Shown piece by piece: positions 47,354 to 54,767 of a stretch of 64,000 nucleotides of DNA (positions are counted from its first letter, which is position 1; each line of letters opens with the position of its first letter). Where the stretch lies: positions 558,001-622,000 of the forward strand of contig CAVXNB010000001.1 in the NCBI GenBank assembly GCA_963763085.1. Reading direction: 5' to 3'. The notes under the pieces are model-generated. The model searched no databases, was not told where the DNA came from, and saw only the letters and a program-made list of their open reading frames with translations. The stretch comes from CAVXNB01 sp963763085. Lineage in GTDB: Bacteria > Actinomycetota > Acidimicrobiia > Acidimicrobiales > Bog-793. The translations under genes and the position numbers were made by a program.

Positions 47354-48041
47354 ATGAACGCATCAGGATCATCTTCGCAGGGCCGGCGCGGCCGAAAGCC
47401 GCCTGCGGAGTCGGGCGCCGAACCGATCGTGACCACCACCGGCGGCCAGGTTCGCGGCCTGACCGCGCCCGGCGGTTACGTCTTCCGCGGTCTGCCCTAT
47501 GCCGCTCCCCCCGTCGGCGACCTGCGGTGGCGCCCCCGCGCCAGCCGGTCTACTGGCAGGGCGTGCGCGACGCCACCGTCTTCGTACCGAGAAGCTCGCA
47601 GCCGCAGAACCCGACCCTGACCGGTCCGGCGAGCGAGGACTGCCTGTATCTCAACGTGTACACGCCGACCCTGGGAAGCCACGGCGAAGGCGGCCTGCCC
47701 ATGCTCGTATGGATCCAAGGCGGCCGCTTCACGCTCGGCGCCGGCGGGGACTACGACGGCACAAGCTGGCGGCGCACGGCGTCGTGGTCGTCACCATCAA
47801 CCACCGCCTCGGCGCTCTCGGGTTCCTCGCCCATCCGGCGCTGGCGTCCGAGCCCGGCGGCCCGTCCGGCAACTACGGGCTGATGGACCAGCAGGCTGCC
47901 CTGCGCTGGGTGCAGGGCAACATCCGCCCGTTTGGAGGCGACCCGGACAACGTAACGGTCGCGGGCCAGTCGACCCTCAACGCTGAGACCAGCACCTCCG
48001 ATCCAATGGCCTGGGTGTCGGACGGGGGATGGTTACCGTGA
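47354..48041 (+). pseudogene. Type B carboxylesterase, frameshifted and truncated
   Basis: The sequence follows a carboxylesterase from GGQVRGLTAPGGYVFRGLPY (frame 1) through PRSSQPQNPTLTGPASEDCL and LPMLVWIQGGRFTLGAGG (frame 2) to VVVVTINHRLGALGFLAHPA and FGGDPDNVTVAGQS (frame 3). Frame changes fall near 47525 and 47755. Homology stops exactly at the nucleophile motif (AGQSAGG in active enzymes), so the last 60% of the enzyme, including the catalytic acid and His, is missing. A gtgtcggacggggga motif lies at the truncation. Confidence 0.8.
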
Positions 48042-48104
48042 GTACACACGAAACGCCCAGCTCAGGGACTTGGCACGCTGAATGGGCGGCCTGAGAGTCG
48101 CCGT

Positions 48105-48341
48105 TTACTCCTCCTCAGCCGGCCCGACGCGCAGCCGCCATCCCTCCTCACGGATACGGCCCGACACGACCTCGATCACGGTCCCTTTGACGAGCGGAAG
48201 CAGTGCCTCGAGGACGAGGGGGCCATCGGGATCTTCGACGAGAATCTTTTCCACCGGCACGAGATCGTCCGTCGGTACCTCAAGCGCGGCAAACGCTCCG
48301 GGAACTGATGGGAATTCAAAGGAACGATCGACGGCTGTCTC
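48105..48341 (-). other. Protein-like fragment without start codon
   Basis: A frame open after a TGA reads FEFPSVPGAFAALEVPTDDL, VPVEKILVEDPDGPLVLEAL and ends WRLRVGPAEEE. The composition is protein-like, but no ATG, GTG or TTG occurs before the middle of the frame. It may be a remnant of an unidentified gene downstream of the nitronate monooxygenase. Confidence 0.3.
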
Positions 48342-48389
48342 TCAAGTTTCTGATCGTCGCCGTCGCCGTCGCCGGCAGGCCGGGTTGGC

Positions 48390-49340
48390 TCACAAACGCG
48401 AGACGAGCTCAGCAACGATCTCCGCTGCTGGTCGTGGCTGCCTGGCGAGCGCGACGCTCTGTCCGGCCCACATGGAGAGCGCTTCAATGTCACCGGTGGT
48501 GCCAACCATCGGCGGCGCTGGCTCGTAGCGGACGATTGCTTCGCCCGAAGCGAAGTGCGCGATGACATCGCCCACTCCCGGCCGACTCTCCAGAGGCGGC
48601 CGGCCCGCGGCCTCCCACATCTCGGCAGTCGAGTTGCGGAGCGCGCGGTGGGGCGAGTCCGGCCAGTCGACGTCGTAAAGGTCGGGGTACCAGTCCGCGT
48701 CGGTCTCGACCGCGTTGATCAGGCGAGTGCGGTACTCCGGGTGAATGGGCATCTCCTGAGCAAGCAGAAACTGGGTACCCACCCAAGCCGCCTGAGCGCC
48801 CAGGGCAAGGACGGCGGCCACGCCGCGAGCGTCCCCGATCCCACCGGCCGCGATCACTGGCACCGGCGCCACCGCGTCCACGACGGCGGGCACCAAGGGG
48901 AGTGTCGCAATCTGACCCCCAACGTGCCCCCCAGCCTCCCAACCCTGCGCCACGATGACATCAACTCCGCTGGCGACCGCCCGCCGCGCCTCTTCGGCGC
49001 TTCCTACCGTACACAGAACGAGTCCGCCCGCATCGTGGATCCGCTCGATGTAGCCAGCGGGATCTCCCAGAAACAGTGACACGATCCGCAAACCGGCCTC
49101 GAGGGCTTCATCGAGGCGACGGTGCTGATCGGAGGTCAGAACCAGGTTGCCGCAGAAGGGACGATCGGTGAGTGCCGCAGTCTCGCGAACCACGTCTCCC
49201 GCCGGATCGGACCACGTCAGCGTCACCATGCCGAGCCCACCGGCATTCGAGACCGCTGCCGCCAGTTCGGGCACCGCCACCATCGCCGCCAAGACAATCG
49301 GTTGTTCAATCCCGAGCAGCTCGCAGACCGGCGTTCGCAC
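48390..49340 (-). CDS. Nitronate monooxygenase (2-nitropropane dioxygenase type)
   Basis: This FMN TIM-barrel enzyme oxidises nitronates or related carbanions. It opens CELLGIEQPIVLAAMVAVPE, with GGLGMVTL on the first strand, VIVAQGWEAGGHVGG with the catalytic His, and PVIAAGGIGDARGVAAVLAL plus GAQAAWVGTQFLLAQE forming the FMN-phosphate site. At 316 residues it has normal length. GTG 49340 is preceded by a GGGGTAGG-like site. It is intact and lies amid decayed neighbours in the island. Confidence 0.88.
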   Translation of the reverse strand: MRTPVCELLGIEQPIVLAAMVAVPELAAAVSNAGGLGMVTLTWSDPAGDVVRETAALTDRPFCGNLVLTSDQHRRLDEALEAGLRIVSLFLGDPAGYIERIHDAGGLVLCTVGSAEEARRAVASGVDVIVAQGWEAGGHVGGQIATLPLVPAVVDAVAPVPVIAAGGIGDARGVAAVLALGAQAAWVGTQFLLAQEMPIHPEYRTRLINAVETDADWYPDLYDVDWPDSPHRALRNSTAEMWEAAGRPPLESRPGVGDVIAHFASGEAIVRYEPAPPMVGTTGDIEALSMWAGQSVALARQPRPAAEIVAELVSRL

Positions 49341-49396
49341 ACCTACCCCTTCGACCCAAGCCGTCCTTCACCCAACACGAACAGATCCATATCCTT

Positions 49397-49999
49397 CTAG
49401 GACTCATACGATGTGGGCATCGACTTGGCGGCCCGTTTGTTCCAACCGTGAAAGCTCGAGTAGTCGCCTGCATCCCAGGCCTCGCGCAATCCCGGTTTGC
49501 TCAGGTCCCAGTCGGGGCGGATCTCGCTCGACGCAGAGCACAAGTCGGACCACAGGTCGTAAAACGACGGGCGCCCCCAGAACCAGTAGCCGTTGTAGAT
49601 GCTGTGAATGAGGAGTCCAGGCTTGAGCACCAGCGTGTGGGGGATCATCGGATCGTGCTCGGGGTCGGTGTATTCCTGAATGTCGAGGTCCTTTTGGATC
49701 GTCCGAGCTGGGTCCGAGAGAAAGGTCCATTGGGCGCCGACTGAAGCCCTGAACTCCTGCAGGGTGTGGTGCTCATCGGTGGCGATGGTGACGACCTGGG
49801 TATAGGCGACGGCGATTTTCGAATAGTTCGCTGCGAGCTCCAGGTGCTGCTGGTGTTCCTTCGGACAGTAATTGCCTCGCGCCAGCGTGAGGATCATCGG
49901 ATCGTCACCCTGGAGCTCACTGAGTGTGCGAACGATGTCGGTGTGATCCGGCAACGAGTAGTCGGGGAACACGCCGCCTGGTCTAATGTCGGATCGCAT
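49397..49999 (-). CDS. Redoxin-domain (AhpC/TSA-like) peroxiredoxin
   Basis: The thioredoxin-fold protein opens RPGGVFPDYSLPDHT, and the peroxidatic Cys lies in LARGNYCPKEHQQHLEL, replacing the usual PxxxTxxC context with GNYCPKE. VVTIATDEHHTLQEF and WTFLSDPARTIQKDL match the redoxin core. The C-terminal segment YNGYWFWGRPSFYDLWSDLC holds a possible resolving Cys. ATG 49999 is preferred, but GTG 50017 is also possible. An internally deleted paralogue lies at 54495. It probably reduces peroxides. Confidence 0.78.
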   Translation of the reverse strand: MRSDIRPGGVFPDYSLPDHTDIVRTLSELQGDDPMILTLARGNYCPKEHQQHLELAANYSKIAVAYTQVVTIATDEHHTLQEFRASVGAQWTFLSDPARTIQKDLDIQEYTDPEHDPMIPHTLVLKPGLLIHSIYNGYWFWGRPSFYDLWSDLCSASSEIRPDWDLSKPGLREAWDAGDYSSFHGWNKRAAKSMPTSYES

Positions 50000-50353
50000 G
50001 GGGTGACTGCCTTTCACTCGACGATACCTGCGGGGATCTCAGTGTCGGTCGGACTGGCCTCCGCAACTCAACCGGATGCAGCCCCCAGAGATCGGCGAAC
50101 TCTTCGCCGCGAACAATGAGGTCCCATCGAAGCGTACCCCCGGCCTTAGAGTGCAGCCATCGGAAAGCACCACAGTGCGCGGGGGCTGGTCCCGAACCAA
50201 ACTGGCTCATCAACACAGCCGCATCGGATCCCGTCCCTGAGGTGAGCAACGATGACATCGCCTCCGTTCTGTCCCTCAGTGGGATAGAACGGAGGCTCCT
50301 GATTGGGTGGCGGCCCGGTGCTGCTCGATGGCCTGCGCTTCTCGTAAGCGGGT
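50000..50353. other. Intergenic region between redoxin and cupin genes
   Basis: The region holds the hairpin at 50261-50295. One minus-strand frame has a protein-like stretch (FRWLHSKAGGTLRWDLIVRG) without a recognised family or ribosome site, so I do not call it a gene. Confidence 0.35.
50261..50295 (-). terminator. Cupin gene terminator hairpin
   Basis: cctccgttct / agaacggagg is a perfect 10-bp stem. It extends inward through a G-T pair and tccc/ggga to about 15 bp with a 5-nt loop. It starts 59 bp after the cupin stop. Confidence 0.7.
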
Positions 50354-50794
50354 TCACGCTGACTTCTCCCGTGGACCGCTGGCCCGCGGGTCGTCTGCTG
50401 GGTCCACGTAGTCGAGGCTGATGGGTCCGATCGCCGTCACCTGGGTCACGTACTCGCCGGATTTCGCCCAGTGGAAGTGAGGGGTGCTGCCGGGCAGCAC
50501 GATGACGGCCCCCGGAGCGTAGGCCTCCAATTTCTCTTCGTCGAACTCTTCGCCCACCCCGATGTAGAACACGCCGGACATGACCGTATAGACCCGGTCC
50601 TCGTGGTGGCGGTGGGGCATCAGCTTGACGTCCGCCGGGACCTTGACCCGGACGACATACGGAGCGGACTTCGAGGTATCCCCCACGACGACCGCGAGGC
50701 GGGCCGAGGGCGGGAACGACGGGAAGGGCTCCCAGTCGATCTCCTCAGGTAGAACGTGCCGGTACGAGTCCTGGTCTGGTTGGTGGATCCGCAT
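50354..50794 (-). CDS. Cupin-domain protein
   Basis: 146 residues from ATG 50794 (GGGGAGGG leader). The cupin metal motif 1 is LMPHRHHEDRVYTVMSGVFY (HxH...E-like), and motif 2 is PGAVIVLPGSTPHFHWAKSG (PG...H). The fold binds a metal and is used by dioxygenases, isomerases or sensors. The protein may act with the neighbouring redoxin. A frameshifted paralogue lies at 56797. The substrate is unknown. Confidence 0.8.
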   Translation of the reverse strand: MRIHQPDQDSYRHVLPEEIDWEPFPSFPPSARLAVVVGDTSKSAPYVVRVKVPADVKLMPHRHHEDRVYTVMSGVFYIGVGEEFDEEKLEAYAPGAVIVLPGSTPHFHWAKSGEYVTQVTAIGPISLDYVDPADDPRASGPREKSA

Positions 50795-50884
50795 GCTCGT
50801 AACCCTCCCCGACTCGGTCATGGGCCGAGCCCGCATCGTCATTATCCCTATTCTCGCTCCGGAGGGTTCAGGAAGGAGACCGCC

Positions 50885-51115
50885 TTGGCCGATCATTCCT
50901 TGGCCGACGTTCGGGAGGTGGCCCAGCAGTTGCGGGTCGACCCGATCCGCTGCAGCACCGCCGCCGGCTCCGGTCATCCCACTTCGAGCATGTCCGCGGC
51001 CGACGTGATGGCCGTGCTGCTGGCCCGCCATTTCCACTACGACTGGGAGCACCTAGACAACCCGGCCAACGACCATCTGATCTTCTCCAAGGGCCCGCTG
51101 GTTCTGCGGAGTCGG
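50885..51115 (+). pseudogene. Transketolase N-terminal fragment
   Basis: The sequence starts LADHSLADVREVAQQLRVDP then CSTAAGSGHPTSSMSAADVM and NPANDHLIFSKGP, the thiamine-diphosphate entrance region of transketolase N-terminal subunits (FSKGHASP in active enzymes). It breaks off at SKGP, replaced by unrelated sequence. The remaining roughly 85% of the enzyme is absent. Confidence 0.75.
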
Positions 51116-51124
51116 ATGGAGGGC

Positions 51125-51613
51125 TCATCTGACGAGATAGACCTCGTAGATCACGCCGCCAGGTTGACGGCCTGCGACACTGATGAAGATGCCTTTATTC
51201 AACCAGTCGAGGTTGGCGGCTCCGGTCTCGATTTTGGCTGAAGTGCGGAAGGTGTATTCAGCTGCGTCGACGTCTTCCCCGCGTCCGAGACGTTCGAGGA
51301 TCTCCGGGCTTCCGTGGCGCACGCCTTGTGACTGGACATAGAGCAGATCTCCGCGTTCGGTTTCCAGCGTGTAGCGGACGTCGCCGAGCGCGGTACCGTC
51401 CGGGAGGATGATCTGCCAATCAGCGCTGGCTCCCGGTACCAGTGTCCCGCGCAGCTCAGGGCCAGTGAAGGTCCCGCCGGTCAGTGCAACGATGCGCCGG
51501 TGACCAGCGGAGATCTCGCCGACGTCCTGGGGGTCGCCGACAGTTGCTTCCAAGCGGTAGATCAGGTTCAAGCGTGGATCGGGAAGACGACTATTGGCCG
51601 GCCGAGGCGGCAA
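51125..51613 (-). CDS. DUF3237-family protein
   Basis: About 160 residues. The core matches DUF3237: LIYRLEATVGDPQDVGEISA, RRIVALTGGTFTGPELRGTL, DWQIILPDGTALGDVRYTLE and TFRTSAKIETGA. These beta-barrel proteins have no established activity. TTG 51613 lies 5 bp after the stop of the upstream NADP-binding gene, suggesting coupling, but TTG 51573 is also possible. It is the last gene of the VOC-reductase-DUF3237 operon. Confidence 0.75.
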   Translation of the reverse strand: MPPRPANSRLPDPRLNLIYRLEATVGDPQDVGEISAGHRRIVALTGGTFTGPELRGTLVPGASADWQIILPDGTALGDVRYTLETERGDLLYVQSQGVRHGSPEILERLGRGEDVDAAEYTFRTSAKIETGAANLDWLNKGIFISVAGRQPGGVIYEVYLVR

Positions 51614-51618
51614 GGCTG

Positions 51619-52254
51619 TCAGGCCCCAACGATCAGGGACCGCGCCTCTGCGGGGCTCGCTACGAGATCGTGAAGGTCGCCACCCACCTCGAGTCGGCTC
51701 GACTGTTTGATTCCTCCGACCCTCATTGGCTCGAAGCCAGCCGTTCGGATGAGCCGCTCGACTTCGTCGCCACCGCGGTCGTCGTCGGTGACGTAGAACA
51801 GAACCGCTGGTTCGGGTATCCGGTTGCTCGAGGACTCGAAGAGATCCGCCGACATGGTGCCAAACGCCATGGCTAAGCGTGCCCCTGTCGGCAACCACCG
51901 GGCAACAGTTTCGCCAGAAGTTTGACCTTCCGGCAGGAGGCGCACGACCTTACCTTGTGCGTCGATGCCGACCGGGTTGCTTGGAACGACAAGGACCTTG
52001 CCGCCCAGCGCGTCGGCAATCTCGTCGATGACGTCGTTCAGCACGGAAAATCGCAACGCAAGGATGACAGCGTCGGCTCCCCGCAACGCGCTTCGGTTGT
52101 CGACAGCGACGACCGCTGCTCCCCCGATCGCCGCCGCCAGCGTTCGTGCCGACTGCTTGTCGGCGCTCGAGAGTTGCAGGGTTTCGCCTCCTGAAGCGAG
52201 CTGGCGGGCGATGGCCGATCCGATCCCTCCAGTGCCGATGATCGCCGTGGTCAC
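51619..52254 (-). CDS. NADP-binding reductase of the F420-dependent NADP reductase type
   Basis: The N-terminal Rossmann fold reads TTAIIGTGGIGSAIARQLAS with a GxGxxG dinucleotide site. ALRGADAVILALRFSVLNDV and KVLVVPSNPVGID follow the FNO/ProC-like pattern. GTG 52254 follows a GAGGAGG site. It is 211 residues long. The substrate could be F420 or a small oxidised metabolite; the family alone does not decide. It follows the tandem VOC gene on the same strand, after 177 bp. Confidence 0.78.
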   Translation of the reverse strand: MTTAIIGTGGIGSAIARQLASGGETLQLSSADKQSARTLAAAIGGAAVVAVDNRSALRGADAVILALRFSVLNDVIDEIADALGGKVLVVPSNPVGIDAQGKVVRLLPEGQTSGETVARWLPTGARLAMAFGTMSADLFESSSNRIPEPAVLFYVTDDDRGGDEVERLIRTAGFEPMRVGGIKQSSRLEVGGDLHDLVASPAEARSLIVGA

Positions 52255-52431
52255 GATCGAAGCCTCCTCGGCGTCACGGAGATAACGACAACAGTTCGGG
52301 GACATCAGCGGCCCCACCGGTCTCGCAGTCTCTCTGAGAGCAGAGGGAACGGCGGAGAGACGTTTCCGGAATGAGGTCCCTCGGCGCCGTAGGCGAAATG
52401 TACATATCCGACTCCGAACGAGGCACGGAAG

Positions 52432-53355
52432 TCACTCGGACTCCTCGGCGGGGGCAGTTGATGGCCAGTGATCGGGCAACCAGTCCCCCTCTGGGTCCGT
52501 GGTTTGGCCCACCTCGATCAGATGACCGTCGGGATCGCGGATGTAACAACGGATCTCGTACTGGTGCTGCTTCGGTGGCGTCAGGAATTCCGCGCCGCGC
52601 GCGCTCCATTCGGTGTACACAGCGTGCATGTCCGTCACTCGTATATTGAGGAAACTGCTGACCCGGTTAGGATCAGCGGGCGTCCCAAGGGTGACCTCCG
52701 GCTTGTCGTCGGTCGGCCCTCCGCCGACGTTGATGATGATCCAACTGTTCGACAGTTGGACATACGTGAGCCCTCCGGGTCCGGAGAACGTATCCCTGCC
52801 CCCAAGCAACTCGGTGTAGAAGCGGCGAGAGCGCTCGACATCGTCCGACACGATGAAGTGGGCCAGCACGATTCCCTCTGGGGGCGTTGGGAGCTCGTCG
52901 GCGGGCGTACTCGATGGCCAGTGATCCGGCACCCAGTCGCCGTGGGGGTCGGTGGTCTGCCCCACTTCGATCAGGTGACCGTCGGGATCACGGATGTAGC
53001 AACGGATCTCGTACTGGTGCTGCTTCGGAGGCGTCAGGAACTGAGCACCCCGCGCGCTCCATTCGGAGTACACCGTCTCCACGTCCTTGACCCTGATGTT
53101 GAGGAAGCTGCTCACCCGATTTGGGTCGCCGGGCGTCTCCAGGGTTACCTCGGGCTTGTCGTCGGTCGGGCCTCCGCCGGCATTGATGACGATCCAACTA
53201 TTGGACAGCGCGACGTTGGTCGGCCCTCCGGCGCTGGAGAAGGCGACCCGACCCCCAAGGACTTCGGTGTAGAAGCGCCGAGAGCGCTCGACGTCGTCCG
53301 ACACGATGAAGTGTGTGAGCAGGATTTCCTCTTGGGCCGGTGGAGCCTCGACCAT
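52432..53355 (-). CDS. Tandem-duplicated VOC (glyoxalase/bleomycin-resistance fold) protein
   Basis: 307 residues formed of two nearly identical VOC units of about 150 residues. Both contain HFIVSDDVERSRRFYTE, NRVSSFLNIRV, EWSARGA, TPPKQHQYEIRCYIRDPDGH and LIEVGQTTDP. Each unit has the His and Glu metal-ligand positions of VOC domains. The very high internal identity points to a recent in-frame duplication. ATG 53355 follows GGAGG. It lies in an operon-like run of VOC and reductase genes. A role in detoxification or small-molecule binding is inferred. Confidence 0.88.
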   Translation of the reverse strand: MVEAPPAQEEILLTHFIVSDDVERSRRFYTEVLGGRVAFSSAGGPTNVALSNSWIVINAGGGPTDDKPEVTLETPGDPNRVSSFLNIRVKDVETVYSEWSARGAQFLTPPKQHQYEIRCYIRDPDGHLIEVGQTTDPHGDWVPDHWPSSTPADELPTPPEGIVLAHFIVSDDVERSRRFYTELLGGRDTFSGPGGLTYVQLSNSWIIINVGGGPTDDKPEVTLGTPADPNRVSSFLNIRVTDMHAVYTEWSARGAEFLTPPKQHQYEIRCYIRDPDGHLIEVGQTTDPEGDWLPDHWPSTAPAEESE

Positions 53356-53358
53356 CTG

Positions 53359-53606
53359 CTACCTCCAATCGTCTTCCACGGTCATAGCCGTGCCATCTGC
53401 GCCTGCATGGGTTGCAGAGGCGGCGGCATTTTGGCGATCTCCATTCGAAGGGTTTTTGAAAGCCGTATCGAAGATGGTCGAGAAACTCGGGAACGGCTGG
53501 ATGACGTCGCTCAACACGGCGACCCGAAGCCCACGCGCCGCGATTGCCCCGGCGCAATGCTCGCGGGCGCACCGCCGCCCAGCACGATCACGTCGAAATC
53601 GCTCAT
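53359..53606 (-). pseudogene. Pyridine-nucleotide disulphide oxidoreductase with internal deletion
   Basis: It starts MSDFDVIVLGGGAP, the FAD-binding loop of the mercuric reductase/dihydrolipoamide dehydrogenase group. One frame later it continues EHCAGAIAARGLRVAV and jumps directly to SDVIQPFPSFSTIFD, the typical C-terminus of the same enzyme family. About 400 central residues are missing and a frameshift follows GGGAP. Its ATG overlaps the stop of the upstream VOC gene and its end lies 4 bp before the tandem VOC gene, so the operon spacing of the lost gene is preserved. Confidence 0.65.
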
Positions 53607-54280
53607 ACAGGAAGCTCCTGGCCGCTCTGTTCGTGCACCATGTACTCGGCGTACCAGTCGGGCCAGTCCGAGTCGGCCCGGCCGATGCGTCTCTCGTGCT
53701 CAGCGTGGGCCGACTCGGCGCGGCGCAATGCCGCAGCCAGGTCACCGGCGGAGTTGAACGAGGTGGTGGTCGGATCGAGGCGGCCCGGGAGGCGATCGGT
53801 CACCTCTTGGAGCAGCCAGCTGTTGCCGTCGGGGTCTTCGAACGTGGCAAAGGAGTTGTAGCTCTTGTGATCCGGATCCGGCCCGTCGACCCGATCATCA
53901 GTCGCCTCAGGGTCGAGTTGCGCTCCAGGCGCTCCGGAGTGGAACACCCCACTGACCGAGGCTCCCCGGCTGACAAGTTCGTAACGCCCGGCTTGGATGT
54001 CAGACACGATCAGGTACAGGCCATGGGCCGATCCGGCTGGCGCGCCCGTGATGTGGGTGCCGAACTGCACAGAACACTGCGATCCCGGCGGCGTGAATTG
54101 GACGACCCGGAAGCCGTTGTCGAAGGAGAAGTCGGCGTCGAGCCTCCAGCCCAGGCCGGCGTAGAACGCCTTGGAGCGATCGGCGTCGGCCACGGGGATG
54201 ACGACCGCCTCCAGCTTGAGATCGGCCGGCTCGCTGATCGGCGATCCGTCGGGTGCGCTCTGTCCATCGACGGTGCCCAT
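53603..54280 (-). CDS. VOC-family protein
   Basis: 225 residues. The VOC domain occupies roughly residues 20-160: LEAVVIPVADADRSKAFYAG, GLGWRLDADFSFDNGFRVVQ, and FATFEDPDGNSWLLQEVTDR at the C-terminal strand. A 55-residue C-terminal helical tail (SAHAEHERRIGRADSDWPDW) is unusual for the family and could mediate an interaction. ATG 54280 follows GGGAGGG. It is the first gene of the operon running down to DUF3237. Confidence 0.82.
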   Translation of the reverse strand: MGTVDGQSAPDGSPISEPADLKLEAVVIPVADADRSKAFYAGLGWRLDADFSFDNGFRVVQFTPPGSQCSVQFGTHITGAPAGSAHGLYLIVSDIQAGRYELVSRGASVSGVFHSGAPGAQLDPEATDDRVDGPDPDHKSYNSFATFEDPDGNSWLLQEVTDRLPGRLDPTTTSFNSAGDLAAALRRAESAHAEHERRIGRADSDWPDWYAEYMVHEQSGQELPV

Positions 54281-54494
54281 CCGGCCCTCCCATGTCTGGT
54301 CCCGAAAAGCATTGTCGCACCCAGGCCAACGTCTTGCACCAGAAACATCCCTCGCAGCCGGGGTTCGATGTCGATCCAGCGTACGGGGGTTGAATGGCGA
54401 TGCACGGGTGCACGTCTCAACCGTTCCCGTCGGCCCGCGAGCAACTCAATTCTCTATGGCCCAGAACCTGCGCGGAGGCCCCCGACCACCAGGG

Positions 54495-54712
54495 TCAGCG
54501 TTTGATACCGATGCTCTTGCCTTCGGTGTACCGGATCCGCTCCTCCAATGTGTCGCCGAGGAATTGATCCCGGCCTCCTCGTTCCCACGCCTCCCTCAAT
54601 CCCGGAGCCGCCAAGTCGAAGTCCGGCCGAATTTTCTTGAATACGGCCCTCAGATCCACGTGGCGGCTCGTAGTCGGGGAAGCGTCTCGCCTTCACGGAT
54701 GTCGCTGCGCAT
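54495..54712 (-). pseudogene. Redoxin paralogue with internal deletion
   Basis: It starts MRSDIREGET, continues one frame over as FPDYEPP (compare MRSDIRPGGVFPDYSLP at 49999), then joins directly to HVDLRAVFKKIRPDFDLAAP, GLREAWERGG and TLEERIRYTEGKSIGIKR, the C-terminus of the same family. The central part with the peroxidatic Cys is gone. It cannot be active. Confidence 0.7.
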
Positions 54713-54767
54713 ATGGTCCTCGAAACTCGAAAGGGTCTGGTCCAAACATCCCACGGGAGTCACGTGT

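Noticed and set aside
49983..50357. Small minus-strand gene between redoxin and cupin
   Set aside because: A short protein-like stretch exists, but the frame overlaps a strong terminator hairpin, has no ribosome site and resembles nothing known to me.
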